Positions 21,301 through 25,132 of a stretch of 25,132 bases of DNA are shown piece by piece. Made by a program: the position numbers and the translations under genes. A model generated the notes under the pieces. The model was given only the letters and a program-made list of their open reading frames with translations, was not told where the DNA came from and made no database searches. Origin of the DNA: Priapulus caudatus (Eukaryota; Priapulida; Priapulimorpha; Priapulimorphida; Priapulidae); the NCBI RefSeq assembly GCF_000485595.1, contig NW_014577934.1:106275-131406 (forward strand), given 5' to 3'. Every line of letters starts with the position of its first letter. The first letter of the stretch is position 1.

Positions 21301-22452
21301 GTGCCTACAACTTTGAAAATCCTGGCTACGCCCCTGACGGTAGGGAGTAAGCGAGGTACGGTCCGGCATATCAGATAGTTACCAGGGTACGTTCCGGTAT
21401 ACCTGACCGTACTTAGGGTACGTTCCGGCAGTACCCTGGGGGACATAGACCCTATCAGCCTCACTGATGCATAAACTATCTCTGCTGTCATTACTAAACA
21501 TCCAAGCAAGAACTATATATCTTTACCTAACCACACATGAGATATGTGTGAATGGCTGCAACATTACTTACAGGGTTTCTTCTGAGGGAAAATTAAACAA
21601 AACAGGTAATGGCTAGTTTGGGGAAAAACCCGCATAAAGGATTCAAAGACGTGCCGCAGGAACGCATGCGGACGCTGCAGCCAGACGCGGGGGGAGAGAG
21701 GGAGAGGGGGAACATTTTCACAACGGCGATATTTAATTTGACAACGGCGGTGCGCCACTGTGCCTCTTATGTATAAGAAACCCTGACTTACTGGTGGATT
21801 GAAGCCAAAGCCTCCCATCATCATATTTGGGTCACCCATCGGACCCCCATGCATCATCGCAGGGCCTGGCACCATAGGCACACCGGGGGCCCAAGCAGAA
21901 GTAGGCACCTGTGGCCCTATAGGGGGCGGCTCATGCCTTAGTCTAAATTCACGGTCTTCGCTGTTGTGGTGATCACGATCTGCAATTAGATAAAACTGGC
22001 ATAAAATGTTCATTTACAAAACGTCAAGCATTAGGACGAACTATCGACACATGCATTTTGCTACATGATCCGATAAAGAAATACCTTAAAAAATGCATAT
22101 ATATATAAGTCTCTCTTTTTGAAACCATTTCACATCAGGATTAATTGAGACATTACCCGAAAATTGGCTGCGTTCACTGTTTCCATTGTGTCCATCACGT
22201 TCTGAAATAACAAGCAAGTTCGCACTCATGTAGTAAGCAAAGGAGATCTATATACATTAACAAAGCCACAACATGAGATATTTATACATGTATGTAAGTA
22301 GAACATACCCGCACTGGGTACGCTGTGTTCCTGGTGTTGGAGCTCTTCCAAGGGAACAGCCATTGGTGGCTTGTTCTTGTTCATGTTAAACTGCAGCGGC
22401 TGGTCATTTGTGGCCGGATTCATGAAGATTGGCGGTCCACCGGGTTGACCAA
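4633..22452 (-). CDS. ENOX1/2-like: Ecto-NOX disulfide-thiol exchanger, ENOX1/ENOX2-like (15 exons; 5' end missing)
   Basis: ENOX proteins are copper-containing surface proteins reported to oxidise hydroquinone/NAD(P)H and exchange protein disulfides. The exons, 5' to 3', are 22452-22309, 22201-22157, 21979-21792, 18097-18004, 16808-16548, 16116-15883, 15012-14800, 12464-12358, 7838-7715, 7111-7035, 6802-6635, 6308-6195, 6085-5998, 5861-5778 and 4751-4633. They join in phase to about 686 residues (human 610-643). HCKSCTLFPPNPN is at 146-158. The RRM spans about 172-250, with VFVGGL and KNFCHIRF. GRLHVDFAQARDDLYEWEC and RLRPPSPPPVVHFSDHEA follow, then NANTFYSMIQSTNSHVRQIL and KVWDHFSKPQRKNLDLWRK. 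The acidic DEMELSDGED leads to a coiled coil (about 480-550), FLHVHPFGA, and a last exon with GVGASMERRW. Against recalled vertebrate sequences the RRM carries about 18 extra residues before LSGYR. The initiator exon was not found. Confidence 0.95.
4802..5215. repeat. 56-bp minisatellite, seven full copies
   Basis: The TATCTACCTGACGCTTAACC motif recurs at 4818, 4874, 4930, 4986, 5042, 5098 and 5154, an exact 56-bp period. A truncated start lies at 5209 and a detached degenerate copy at 5275-5314. Copies differ by a few bases. The array is in the last ENOX intron, within about 50 bp of the final exon. Confidence 0.95.
5315..5777. other. Intron sequence without recognised features
   Basis: Part of the last ENOX intron. 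It holds a short alternating GC/GT patch near 5530-5585 and T-rich DNA, but nothing that can be supported as a gene or element. Confidence 0.6.
5778..5861 (-). CDS. ENOX1/2-like: ENOX-like exon: FLHVHPFGA segment
   Basis: Between acceptor ATCTTAG|GT and donor ACAG|GTACAG it encodes LIATFLHVHPFGAGSDYICS and then YLQRLTT. This is almost the vertebrate ENOX sequence (IISTFLHVHPFGA...EYICSYLHRL). Confidence 0.94.
5998..6085 (-). CDS. ENOX1/2-like: ENOX-like exon: linker before the C-terminal domain
   Basis: Acceptor TTTCAG|GTA and donor ATTG|GTGAGT frame 29 codons (VKAEVAKVPDTSSSGIDGRQ then ISQKDAKLI). The start is in phase 0 and the end in phase 1, matching both neighbours. The linker is not conserved. 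It is assigned from phase and good splice sites. Confidence 0.85.
6195..6308 (-). CDS. ENOX1/2-like: ENOX-like exon: linker
   Basis: A 38-codon phase-0 exon between GTTTCAG|TTG and CCA|GTGCGT. It encodes LRALAAATTDVIIDGQQGLV, then LMDEARLDGTAEPEVPIP. This region varies between ENOX proteins. It is assigned from an open frame, matching phase and position between conserved exons. Confidence 0.82.
6635..6802 (-). CDS. ENOX1/2-like: ENOX-like exon: coiled coil
   Basis: A 56-codon phase-0 exon beginning VDAYKNEVDILK, the counterpart of vertebrate LDAYRNEVELLK. It continues as a charged heptad-like helix (QLKALQNTLESMQKQLMENL). The acceptor is TCCTCACAG|GTC. The donor AAG|GTCTGA is weak, but it is the only one that preserves phase. 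Confidence 0.92.
7035..7111 (-). CDS. ENOX1/2-like: ENOX-like exon with GC donor
   Basis: The exon encodes AHAHMHAQSMQLSNLKEEND and then QLRCQ. This joins directly to VDAYKNEV of the next exon and reproduces vertebrate LKEENDSLRWQLDAYRNEV. The acceptor is ATTCGCAG|TG (phase 1). The donor is CAG|GCAAGT, a consensus GC-AG intron start. Confidence 0.92.
7112..7714. other. ENOX intron without recognised features
   Basis: AT-rich intron sequence with an A10 run near 7267. A stretch at 7390-7680 contains two partly matching CGTGGC/GGACGC segments in opposite orientation (near 7396-7440 and 7615-7675). These could be the ends of a decayed insertion, but the match is too short to claim. Confidence 0.45.
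7715..7838 (-). CDS. ENOX1/2-like: ENOX-like exon: acidic segment
   Basis: Between TTTTGCAG|GAA and CTAG|GTAGGT it encodes EIKASSLEEFLSDRQEDEME, then LSDGEDSGVSAPKKQKTEEEL. The DEMELSDGED...KK pattern matches the vertebrate EEEMEMSDDE...KK segment. Confidence 0.93.
7976..8036. repeat. CA/CG-rich microsatellite
   Basis: Degenerate runs of CACG, CACA and GTACGCAC units, giving accidental open frames in several registers. It is intronic to the ENOX gene. Confidence 0.85.
8040..9164. other. ENOX intron; weak tandem motif at 8575-8640
   Basis: No gene is supported. At 8575-8640 a degenerate unit of about 14-16 bp (CAGTTGAGACCT-like) is repeated four or five times. A CTTACTGACTGC motif occurs twice, near 8772 and 8827. 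The rest is AT-rich and featureless to the eye. Confidence 0.5.
9169..9366. repeat. CT microsatellite, about 200 bp
   Basis: Nearly uninterrupted CT dinucleotides on the plus strand, with scattered CGT, CAT and CCT interruptions. The Arg/Glu-rich and Leu/Ser-rich open frames here are artefacts of the repeat. In the ENOX transcript (minus strand) it would read as a GA tract. Confidence 0.97.
9893..10125. repeat. C-rich degenerate minisatellite (CCCGCCACGACC-like)
   Basis: Short CCACGACC and CCCGCCACGA units recur irregularly at 6-13 bp spacing. The plus strand is very C-rich with almost no runs of G, so the nascent ENOX pre-mRNA would be G-rich. The Pro/Arg/Thr-rich and Gly/Trp-rich open frames are repeat artefacts. 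Confidence 0.85.
10126..10600. other. ENOX intron between C-rich tracts
   Basis: Mixed-composition intron sequence with a short AT dinucleotide run at about 10303-10321. No gene, RNA or mobile element could be supported. Confidence 0.5.
10610..10910. repeat. C/CT-rich tract with a long C homopolymer
   Basis: The plus strand is dominated by C and CT. It holds a T6C18-like run near 10712-10735, then CCCTCC blocks, then CTCTCTCG microsatellite from about 10840 to 10910. Its reverse complement has several closely spaced G runs. No conserved coding frame is visible. Confidence 0.85.
10990..11590. other. ENOX intron without recognised features
   Basis: Ordinary AT-leaning intron sequence. A 71-codon minus-strand open frame at 11351-11566 has no conserved motif, and no ENOX segment is missing at this point, so it is not called. 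Confidence 0.5.
11600..11830. mobile_element. Short MULE-like foldback element
   Basis: A 231-bp element with long imperfect inverted ends. The left end begins GCTGCCAGGGTCTATGTC and the right end is the reverse complement of GCTGATAGGGTCTGTGTC. It is flanked by the 9-bp direct repeat CAAATTTAT (11591-11599 and 11831-11839). The termini and subterminal CGTACCCTGG / CTATCTAATAT motifs match the 3.3-kb element at 18161-21459, so both belong to one family. It has no coding capacity. Confidence 0.88.
12067..12103. repeat. Perfect 17-bp inverted repeat (hairpin)
   Basis: The arm ATCAAGAGTGCATAATA (12067-12083) is followed by a 3-base GCA loop and its exact reverse complement (12087-12103). Partial pairing continues outside (ACT/ACT mismatch, then AT pairs). 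It is intronic to ENOX. It is shorter than a typical animal miRNA precursor. Confidence 0.9.
12358..12464 (-). CDS. ENOX1/2-like: ENOX-like exon: KVWDHFSKPQRKN
   Basis: The acceptor TTTGAAG|TT completes Phe394 with the previous exon's T, restoring the family LTQF. The exon encodes DQIDRVFSAASKQKVWDHFS, then KPQRKNLDLWRKQCQ, very close to vertebrate KQKAWDHFSKAQRKN. The donor is CAG|GTAGGA. Confidence 0.96.
12465..13855. other. ENOX intron; CA microsatellite at 12957-13030
   Basis: Mostly AT-rich DNA without supported genes. The CA/CACG repeat at 12957-13030 is the only clear feature. Confidence 0.6.
13856..14079. mobile_element. Foldback MITE with TA duplication
   Basis: A 224-bp element whose ends form an inverted repeat of about 43 bp with five or so mismatches. 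The left end begins AAGCTGGGTTTACA and the right end reads back AAGCTGGGTTTACG. Both share the inner motif ATGCTGTCAAATT. It is flanked by TA on both sides. The superfamily is uncertain; Tc1-mariner or an ISL2EU/Harbinger-type family are possible. Confidence 0.82.
14335..14415. repeat. Alternating AGCTCCCGT repeat, copy A
   Basis: AATAGCTCCCGTAAAA is followed by an inverted copy (ACGAGAGCTATTTTT) and then a direct copy (AAAGAGCTCCCGTGAAAA). The same three-part arrangement with similar spacing occurs at 19875-19958, inside the MULE-like element. A further CGCTCCCGCGAG lies just upstream. Confidence 0.75.
14800..15012 (-). CDS. ENOX1/2-like: ENOX-like exon: ANTFYSMIQSTNSHVRQ
   Basis: From GTGTGCAG|AT to CAAT|GTAAGA it encodes EESFFKASSLLMQWLERGDC, then SRRNANTFYSMIQSTNSHVR and QILNQKQAYEEEAMKFKEQM, ending GLLTQ. 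The match to vertebrate ENOX (WIERGEVNRRSANNFYSMIQ) is strong over the full exon. Confidence 0.96.
15013..15523. other. ENOX intron without recognised features
   Basis: AT-rich intron sequence. There are no supported genes, RNA genes or terminal repeats up to the MITE that starts at 15531. Confidence 0.55.
15531..15840. mobile_element. MITE with 14-bp TIR and 7-bp direct flanks
   Basis: The 310-bp element begins CAGACCTGCCAACC and ends with its exact reverse complement. Both sides carry AATAAAG (15524-15530 and 15841-15847). CAG...CTG ends resemble hAT MITEs, but those normally give 8-bp duplications, so the class is open. It ends 42 bp from the inferred end of an ENOX exon. Confidence 0.82.
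15883..16116 (-). CDS. ENOX1/2-like: ENOX-like exon: GRLHVDFAQARDD
   Basis: The acceptor TTGCAG|GT completes Gly245. The exon encodes YRVRMGSNMDPPNSGRLHVD and FAQARDDLYEWECAQR, then RLRPPSPPPVVHFSDHEAMA, nearly identical to vertebrate ENOX. The 3' edge is inferred. A phase-1 donor is required; AAAAA|GCACGT (15883) gives exactly the vertebrate spacing, while TTCA|GTTCAA (15869) would add five residues. Confidence 0.92.
16117..16547. other. ENOX intron without recognised features
   Basis: A 431-bp intron between the RRM exon and the GRLHVDFAQARDD exon, with a normal GTGAGT donor and CAG acceptor. No element or RNA gene is seen. Confidence 0.65.
16548..16808 (-). CDS. ENOX1/2-like: ENOX-like exon: RRM domain
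   Basis: From ATTTTGTAG|AT to TCAG|GTGAGT it encodes APPPSTRERPPGCRTVFVGG, then LPENVTEEIVQEVFDRCGPI, and SKKNFCHIRF. RNP2 (VFVGGL) and RNP1 (KNFCHIRF) of the RRM are evident. After HIRF the sequence EQEMIDNELWMQLGESYIGD, then NAHINRAIELS, is about 18 residues longer than in vertebrate ENOX as recalled. Frame and splice phases are intact, so it is not a retained intron with a shift. Confidence 0.96.
16898..17045. repeat. AT-rich low-complexity DNA
   Basis: TA/AT-dominated sequence with many overlapping self-complementary runs such as ATATATATATATATA. It is located in an ENOX intron beside the left end of the putative element at 17053. Confidence 0.9.
17053..17890. mobile_element. Putative decayed TIR element
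   Basis: The left end (17053-17090) and the reverse complement of the right end (17847-17890) share AGGAGTACATGA, a T/A change, then TAGAGAGG. A weaker match extends outward (9 of 14 bases). No clear target duplication was found. Inside, a 64-codon plus-strand open frame (17534-17728) has no recognised motif. Confidence 0.55.
18004..18097 (-). CDS. ENOX1/2-like: ENOX-like exon: HCKSCTLF motif
   Basis: From CCTTCAG|TTT to CCCAA|GTAAGT it encodes FGYMPPGPPGPPLPQ then KEIIHCKSCTLFPPNP. It joins NAPPPSTRERPPGC of the RRM exon. KEIIHCKSCTLFP is identical to my recollection of human ENOX1. Confidence 0.97.
18716..19076. mobile_element. hAT-like MITE nested in the MULE-like element
   Basis: A 361-bp segment flanked by the 8-bp direct repeat CGCAGGGG (18708-18715 and 19077-19084). 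Its ends are imperfect inverted repeats: left CACTAGCGGATTAAG, right read back CAGGGCCGGACTAAG. Both continue to the shared GGGGCACG...GGGCCC motif. Eight-base duplications and CAGGGCCGGA termini are typical of hAT elements. Confidence 0.85.
19875..19958. repeat. Alternating AGCTCCCGT repeat, copy B
   Basis: The same direct-inverted-direct arrangement as at 14335-14415: AATAGCTCCCGTAAAA, then ACGAGAGCTCTTTTT, then AAAGAGCTTTCGTAAAA. It is inside the MULE-like element, whereas copy A is in a different ENOX intron. Confidence 0.72.
20428..20494. repeat. Hairpin and direct repeats of GGACCAGTGC
   Basis: AGGACCAGTGC (20447-20457) pairs perfectly with GCACTGGTCCT (20468-20478) across a 10-base loop. 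Direct copies of GGACCAGTGC also lie at about 20428 and 20482. It is internal to the MULE-like element. Confidence 0.85.
20823..21336. mobile_element. hAT-like MITE inserted in the MULE-like right TIR
   Basis: The 514-bp element begins CAGGGGCGTAGCCAG and ends CTGGCTACGCCCCTG. It is flanked by the perfect 8-bp duplication ACGGTAGG (20815-20822 and 21337-21344). Removing it restores a continuous right TIR that matches the left TIR. It therefore inserted after the host element. No transposase frame is seen. Confidence 0.93.
21713..21782. repeat. 70-bp dispersed repeat, copy 2
   Basis: Partner of 246-315 (65 of 70 bases identical). Its right edge is 9 bp from the GT of the ENOX donor at 21791, so it forms the first part of that intron. 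Confidence 0.75.
21792..21979 (-). CDS. ENOX1/2-like: ENOX-like exon: Met/Pro/Gly-rich region
   Basis: From AATTGCAG|AT to CCA|GTAAGT it encodes RDHHNSEDREFRLRHEPPPI, then GPQVPTSAWAPGVPMVPGPA and MMHGGPMGDPNMMMGGFGFN with PP. The low-complexity Met/Pro/Gly composition resembles the N-terminal region of vertebrate ENOX1. Splice phases match both neighbours. Confidence 0.9.
22157..22201 (-). CDS. ENOX1/2-like: ENOX-like exon: 45-bp small exon
   Basis: ATTTCAG|AA to TCGG|GTAATG gives RDGHNGNSERSQFS, phase 1 to phase 1. The next exon begins with the similar RDHHNSEDREF, hinting at exon duplication. Being a multiple of three with equal phases, it could be skipped without a frame change. Confidence 0.82.
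22309..22452 (-). CDS. ENOX1/2-like: ENOX-like exon: first recognised
   Basis: It encodes GQPGGPPIFMNPATNDQPLQ, then FNMNKNKPPMAVPLEELQHQ and EHSVPSA. The donor is GCGG|GTATGT (phase 1). The acceptor is a tandem TAG-CAG (exon start 22455 or 22452). An in-frame stop lies upstream of the acceptor, so at least one more exon with the true start is expected further 5'. Alternatively Met at 22423 is the start. Confidence 0.82.
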
Positions 22453-22459
22453 CTGCTAA

Positions 22460-23450
22460 ATATTTAAGAAGTCAGTGATGATGATTGGCTTATTATGTAA
22501 TGGTGCACCAGCTAAAACTGTGCTGTTACACAACAGCAAACTTAAGCTAACTCAACAAGAAACTGTGCTTACTGGTCGATTTTATTACACATTCTATGAA
22601 AACTGGGAAAGAGCCGTGTCGGTTACAAATATATTTTAAATTCCAGATGACTGTTCGTGCATAATTTGTAAATATGCATTACAAAATGTCAGATGTATTA
22701 TGCAAATAGATAAATAAACATGTGCTTGGCAGTGTTTACTTGCATTGATTATTGTGCATCCACAATCCATGCCCTGCACCCAATGTATTCTAGGTACACT
22801 GTATTCATTTTAACTCCTTTTCTTGCAATACATCACTAAATAGTCAATTTAATTTATGTTCTCCAATATTATTTGCATTTATAATTGTGCAGCGCCTTTA
22901 TCAATTAATCAGGGCATCAGTTAATACAAAATCTTTCCACAGGAAACATCGAAAATTTACATAGAAATGGAAGTCAATGGGAAAATGTCATTTACGTTTT
23001 TAAAATATTTTTACCATTTCAGAACTGGAATTGTAGTTGTTGTGACCCATCTACTAAAAAGTACTATGCTACATCCCTAGTTCACAATCCTAGTTTCAGA
23101 CTATGGCCCTCATTTTCGCAAATGTGGAGGTAGAGACGGAGTCTTCTTCAGGACCTTGCCTATTTAGTATTTAAATCTACCAAGAAATAGTACCCAAGTT
23201 TTTAAACCCGTGGTCCCAAACTAGGAGGATTGGGCCATCTAGCATCTTTGTGCAGAAAGTCAGAGAATAGTCAGGTCCCTTGTGCAAAATATGGGCCGAA
23301 TCGTTACAGGAGTGACAAAAGTCTCAAACTTGGCACAGTTGTAGCTTATGGCAGTCCTATAATTATTAGAGGGGGTGCCCAATGCAGATATTCCTTAGAA
23401 GTAAATTACAGATGATTAAATGTTTGAACCCAGATGAGACGGGATACTAG
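22460..23450. other. Upstream ENOX intron or intergenic DNA
   Basis: AT-rich sequence with no supported coding exon, RNA or mobile element on either strand. The 61-codon plus frame at 23230-23415 has no recognisable features. Confidence 0.5.
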
Positions 23451-23454
23451 AGAA

Positions 23455-23640
23455 GCGTTGCCGAAAGGAGGTGTTAATCCCAAGCGCTATAAGCGCAGAT
23501 GTTGCGCGCAGTTCCGCGGCAAGGCGCACGCGACCGCGGGAACGCCGTGCACGACTATGCACTGCTGGCAGCTATGGATCCGTGCGCCGAATGCATAGGA
23601 CTGATGCATAGGTATGCATAGGCGGCTGCGCGAGCAGCGA
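23455..23640. other. CpG-rich patch
   Basis: A locally GC- and CpG-rich stretch (GCGCGC, CCGCGG, CGCGAC repeated) in otherwise AT-rich surroundings. ATGCATAGG-type motifs are repeated near 23593-23622. It could be a promoter-type region or the end of an insertion. No conserved frame is seen. Confidence 0.45.
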
Positions 23641-24215
23641 GTAGTTAGCACACTATCCTACGGGCCATAGCCGCGCGTACATATATTAGCCTATAAGCGA
23701 TACCGTGCGTATATATTTTTGGTAATTAATTAAATTATTTGTGCTTTGCTTTATCAAACGCAAAATTCACGAGACAATAGCTAGAATGTGTTTAGGTAGG
23801 TATATGAATTTTAGAAAATGTACACAAATTAGGGTTCGCGCGAGACTATTACGTTAGTACACTATCCTCTACGGGCCTAGCCGCGCGCATATATATAATA
23901 TATTATTATTATCTTCTAATGACGGATACCGTGCGTTATATTTTTGGTAATTAATAATTTATTCGTGTTCAATGAACTCAAATTTGACAGAAACATAGCT
24001 AAGAGTTGTGATTTCTAGGTGATCTTAGAATTTAGAAATGTAACTCGAAATCATCGCCGAGATAGTTAGAGTTAGTACACTATTCTACGGGCCATAGCGG
24101 AACATATATATAGTAGCTTGAGTGATACCGTGGTATGTTTTTAGTTAATTATAGTAAACGTATTCGGATTCAATAAACTCAAAATTCTTGGGGATTATAG
24201 CTAAGACCTGTGTTC
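23641..24215. repeat. Three degenerate tandem copies of a 209-218 bp unit
   Basis: GTTAG(C/T)ACACTAT starts at 23644, 23853 and 24071. Each copy continues with CTACGGGCC..AGC, then an ATATAT stretch, then GATACCGTG, then TTTTTGG/TAGTTAAT, then a CAAA/CTC segment ending ATAGCTA(A)GA. Copies 1 and 2 are more alike than copy 3. Confidence 0.85.
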
Positions 24216-24355
24216 AATACGTGTAATGTTATTCTGCTAATTAGCTAACACTCTGCTTAGCGGTCCACTATACGTGCGGGAGGATGCGGTTGGTGAGGAA
24301 GAAGGCGTGGCTAAGGAATGGAAATGCGACGGATTAGAATAAAGGTTTTTTGGAA

Positions 24356-24363
24356 TATATAAA
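24356..24363 (+). promoter_or_regulatory. TATA-like box
   Basis: TATATAAA follows directly after the tandem array and precedes coding-like sequence in the same direction. No initiator or experimental support is visible. AT-rich DNA produces such matches by chance. Confidence 0.25.
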
Positions 24364-24369
24364 CGTATT

Positions 24370-25132
24370 TTGTCCTCACTGGAAGTTATAGGCATAAACT
24401 TTACATGGGTGTCAGAAGGTCGATCCGACTCCATCAACACACACTGCAACGATATGCAGGCTTTAGACAGTGCAATTCCGCGCGTATGGGAATGGGACTC
24501 GGTGCGATACGCCGAAGAACTGAAAGAGATTTGCGCACGCCGAGTTGGATGTTATTCGGACCACTGAAGGCCAAAGACGAAGAAGAGAAGGTGAGCTACT
24601 GCTGATTGGTAGGAGAAAAAAAGGACCGCGAATGTGTACAATACATGGTCAAGACATATCCGCAGAGACCAAAAGAAGGCTACAAAACCCAACGTAATTA
24701 ATGACAAGTTTGGAACGTATGTGAACGAAATCGAACACGGTGTTCGCGCCGTGGAGGCGATAACCGCTTCTATAAGCGGGTCCAAGGTCAAGAGGACTCG
24801 AAACAATTTTGTGGACGGACCTTAAAACTCCCCTTGCAAGGGAAGTGCGCTTGTTGACGACCAAGGGAGAATATGATTCGGACAGCCAGATTGTGTTTGG
24901 GGACAAACTCAGAAGAATTACGTGAGAAAACTCATCCAACGAGGGTATCCGACCTGACATTGACAAGGTCTATAGACATATGCACGAACACACATTATGC
25001 ACAAGGTAAAGCTGAAAAATCAACATGAAAATGAGGAGAGCGCATGTACCGCTATGCAGAGTCATTCATTCCACACAGCACTGGGGAGCCGCACACAGAT
25101 GACACCCAAAACAAGGGCGAAAAGGTGGTGCA
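24370..25132 (+). pseudogene. Coding-like, frame-broken sequence of unknown origin
   Basis: Several adjacent plus-strand frames look protein-like in composition but are broken by stops and apparent shifts. One is at 24370-24567 (contains VWEWDSVRYAEELKEICARR), one at 24634-24825 (contains NTWSRHIRRDQKKATKPNVI), and another from about 24795 (LKTPLAREVRLLTTKGEYDS). Near 24925 the reading RKLIQRGYP appears in a different frame from its neighbours. Base composition is less AT-biased than upstream. No family was recognised. A decayed mobile element is the likeliest explanation, with short exons of a real gene as the alternative. Confidence 0.3.

Larger units (their letters stand above)
18161..21459. 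mobile_element. 3.3-kb MULE-like element with nested insertions
   Basis: The outer ends are inverted repeats of about 130 bp: left 18161-18293; right 21345-21459 plus 20806-20822, split by a nested element. Both begin GCTGATAGGGTCTATGTCCC. The element is flanked by the 9-bp direct repeat CTCACTGAT (18152-18160 and 21460-21468). Long TIRs with 9-bp duplications are the Mutator/MULE pattern. Merlin also makes 8-9 bp duplications but has short TIRs. No transposase was recognised; a 93-codon Arg-rich minus frame (18306-18587) lies just inside the left end. The insertion is in an ENOX intron, about 60 bp from an exon. Confidence 0.9.

Overview
The window is nuclear DNA from an animal, most likely an invertebrate. 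It carries two conserved intron-containing animal genes with mostly GT-AG introns, long AT-rich introns, and many short DNA transposons, minisatellites and simple repeats. The species cannot be fixed from the sequence. Nothing bacterial, no CRISPR array, and no rRNA or tRNA gene was seen.

Layout. Positions 1-248 (minus) hold an open frame that starts with ATG and runs off the left edge. It is a possible first exon of an unidentified divergent gene. Positions 506-2651 (plus) hold a complete five-exon gene for pICln (CLNS1A), the methylosome subunit that chaperones Sm proteins for PRMT5. Intron 1 carries a 400-bp pogo/Tigger-like MITE. Positions 2652-4632 are the intergenic space between two convergent genes and contain a 13-copy 31-bp minisatellite.

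Positions 4633-22452 (minus) hold fifteen exons of an ENOX1/ENOX2-type gene (ecto-NOX disulfide-thiol exchanger). They cover everything from a Gly/Pro/Met-rich N-terminal region through the HCKSC motif, RRM, conserved central domain, coiled coil and C-terminal domain to the stop. All but two junctions join in phase with ordinary GT-AG sites. One junction uses a good GC-AG donor and one a doubtful GC donor. The true first exon was not found and lies upstream (above 22452), perhaps outside the window.

The ENOX introns hold most of the mobile DNA. A 3.3-kb element (18161-21459) has about 130-bp terminal inverted repeats and 9-bp target duplications, a Mutator-like (MULE) arrangement. Two 8-bp-duplication (hAT-like) MITEs are nested in it. 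A 231-bp relative of the same family lies at 11600-11830, again with a 9-bp duplication. Other MITE-like elements lie at 13856-14079, 15531-15840 and 17053-17890. One intron (8.0-11.0 kb) contains long CT and C-rich strand-biased tracts.

The right end (22453-25132) has no recognised gene. It contains a CpG-rich patch, three degenerate tandem copies of a 209-218 bp unit, a TATA-like box, and then about 0.8 kb of coding-like but frame-broken sequence that I could not assign.

Functionally the two identified genes are unrelated neighbours: pICln acts in snRNP assembly, ENOX is a redox protein family. They are arranged tail to tail.
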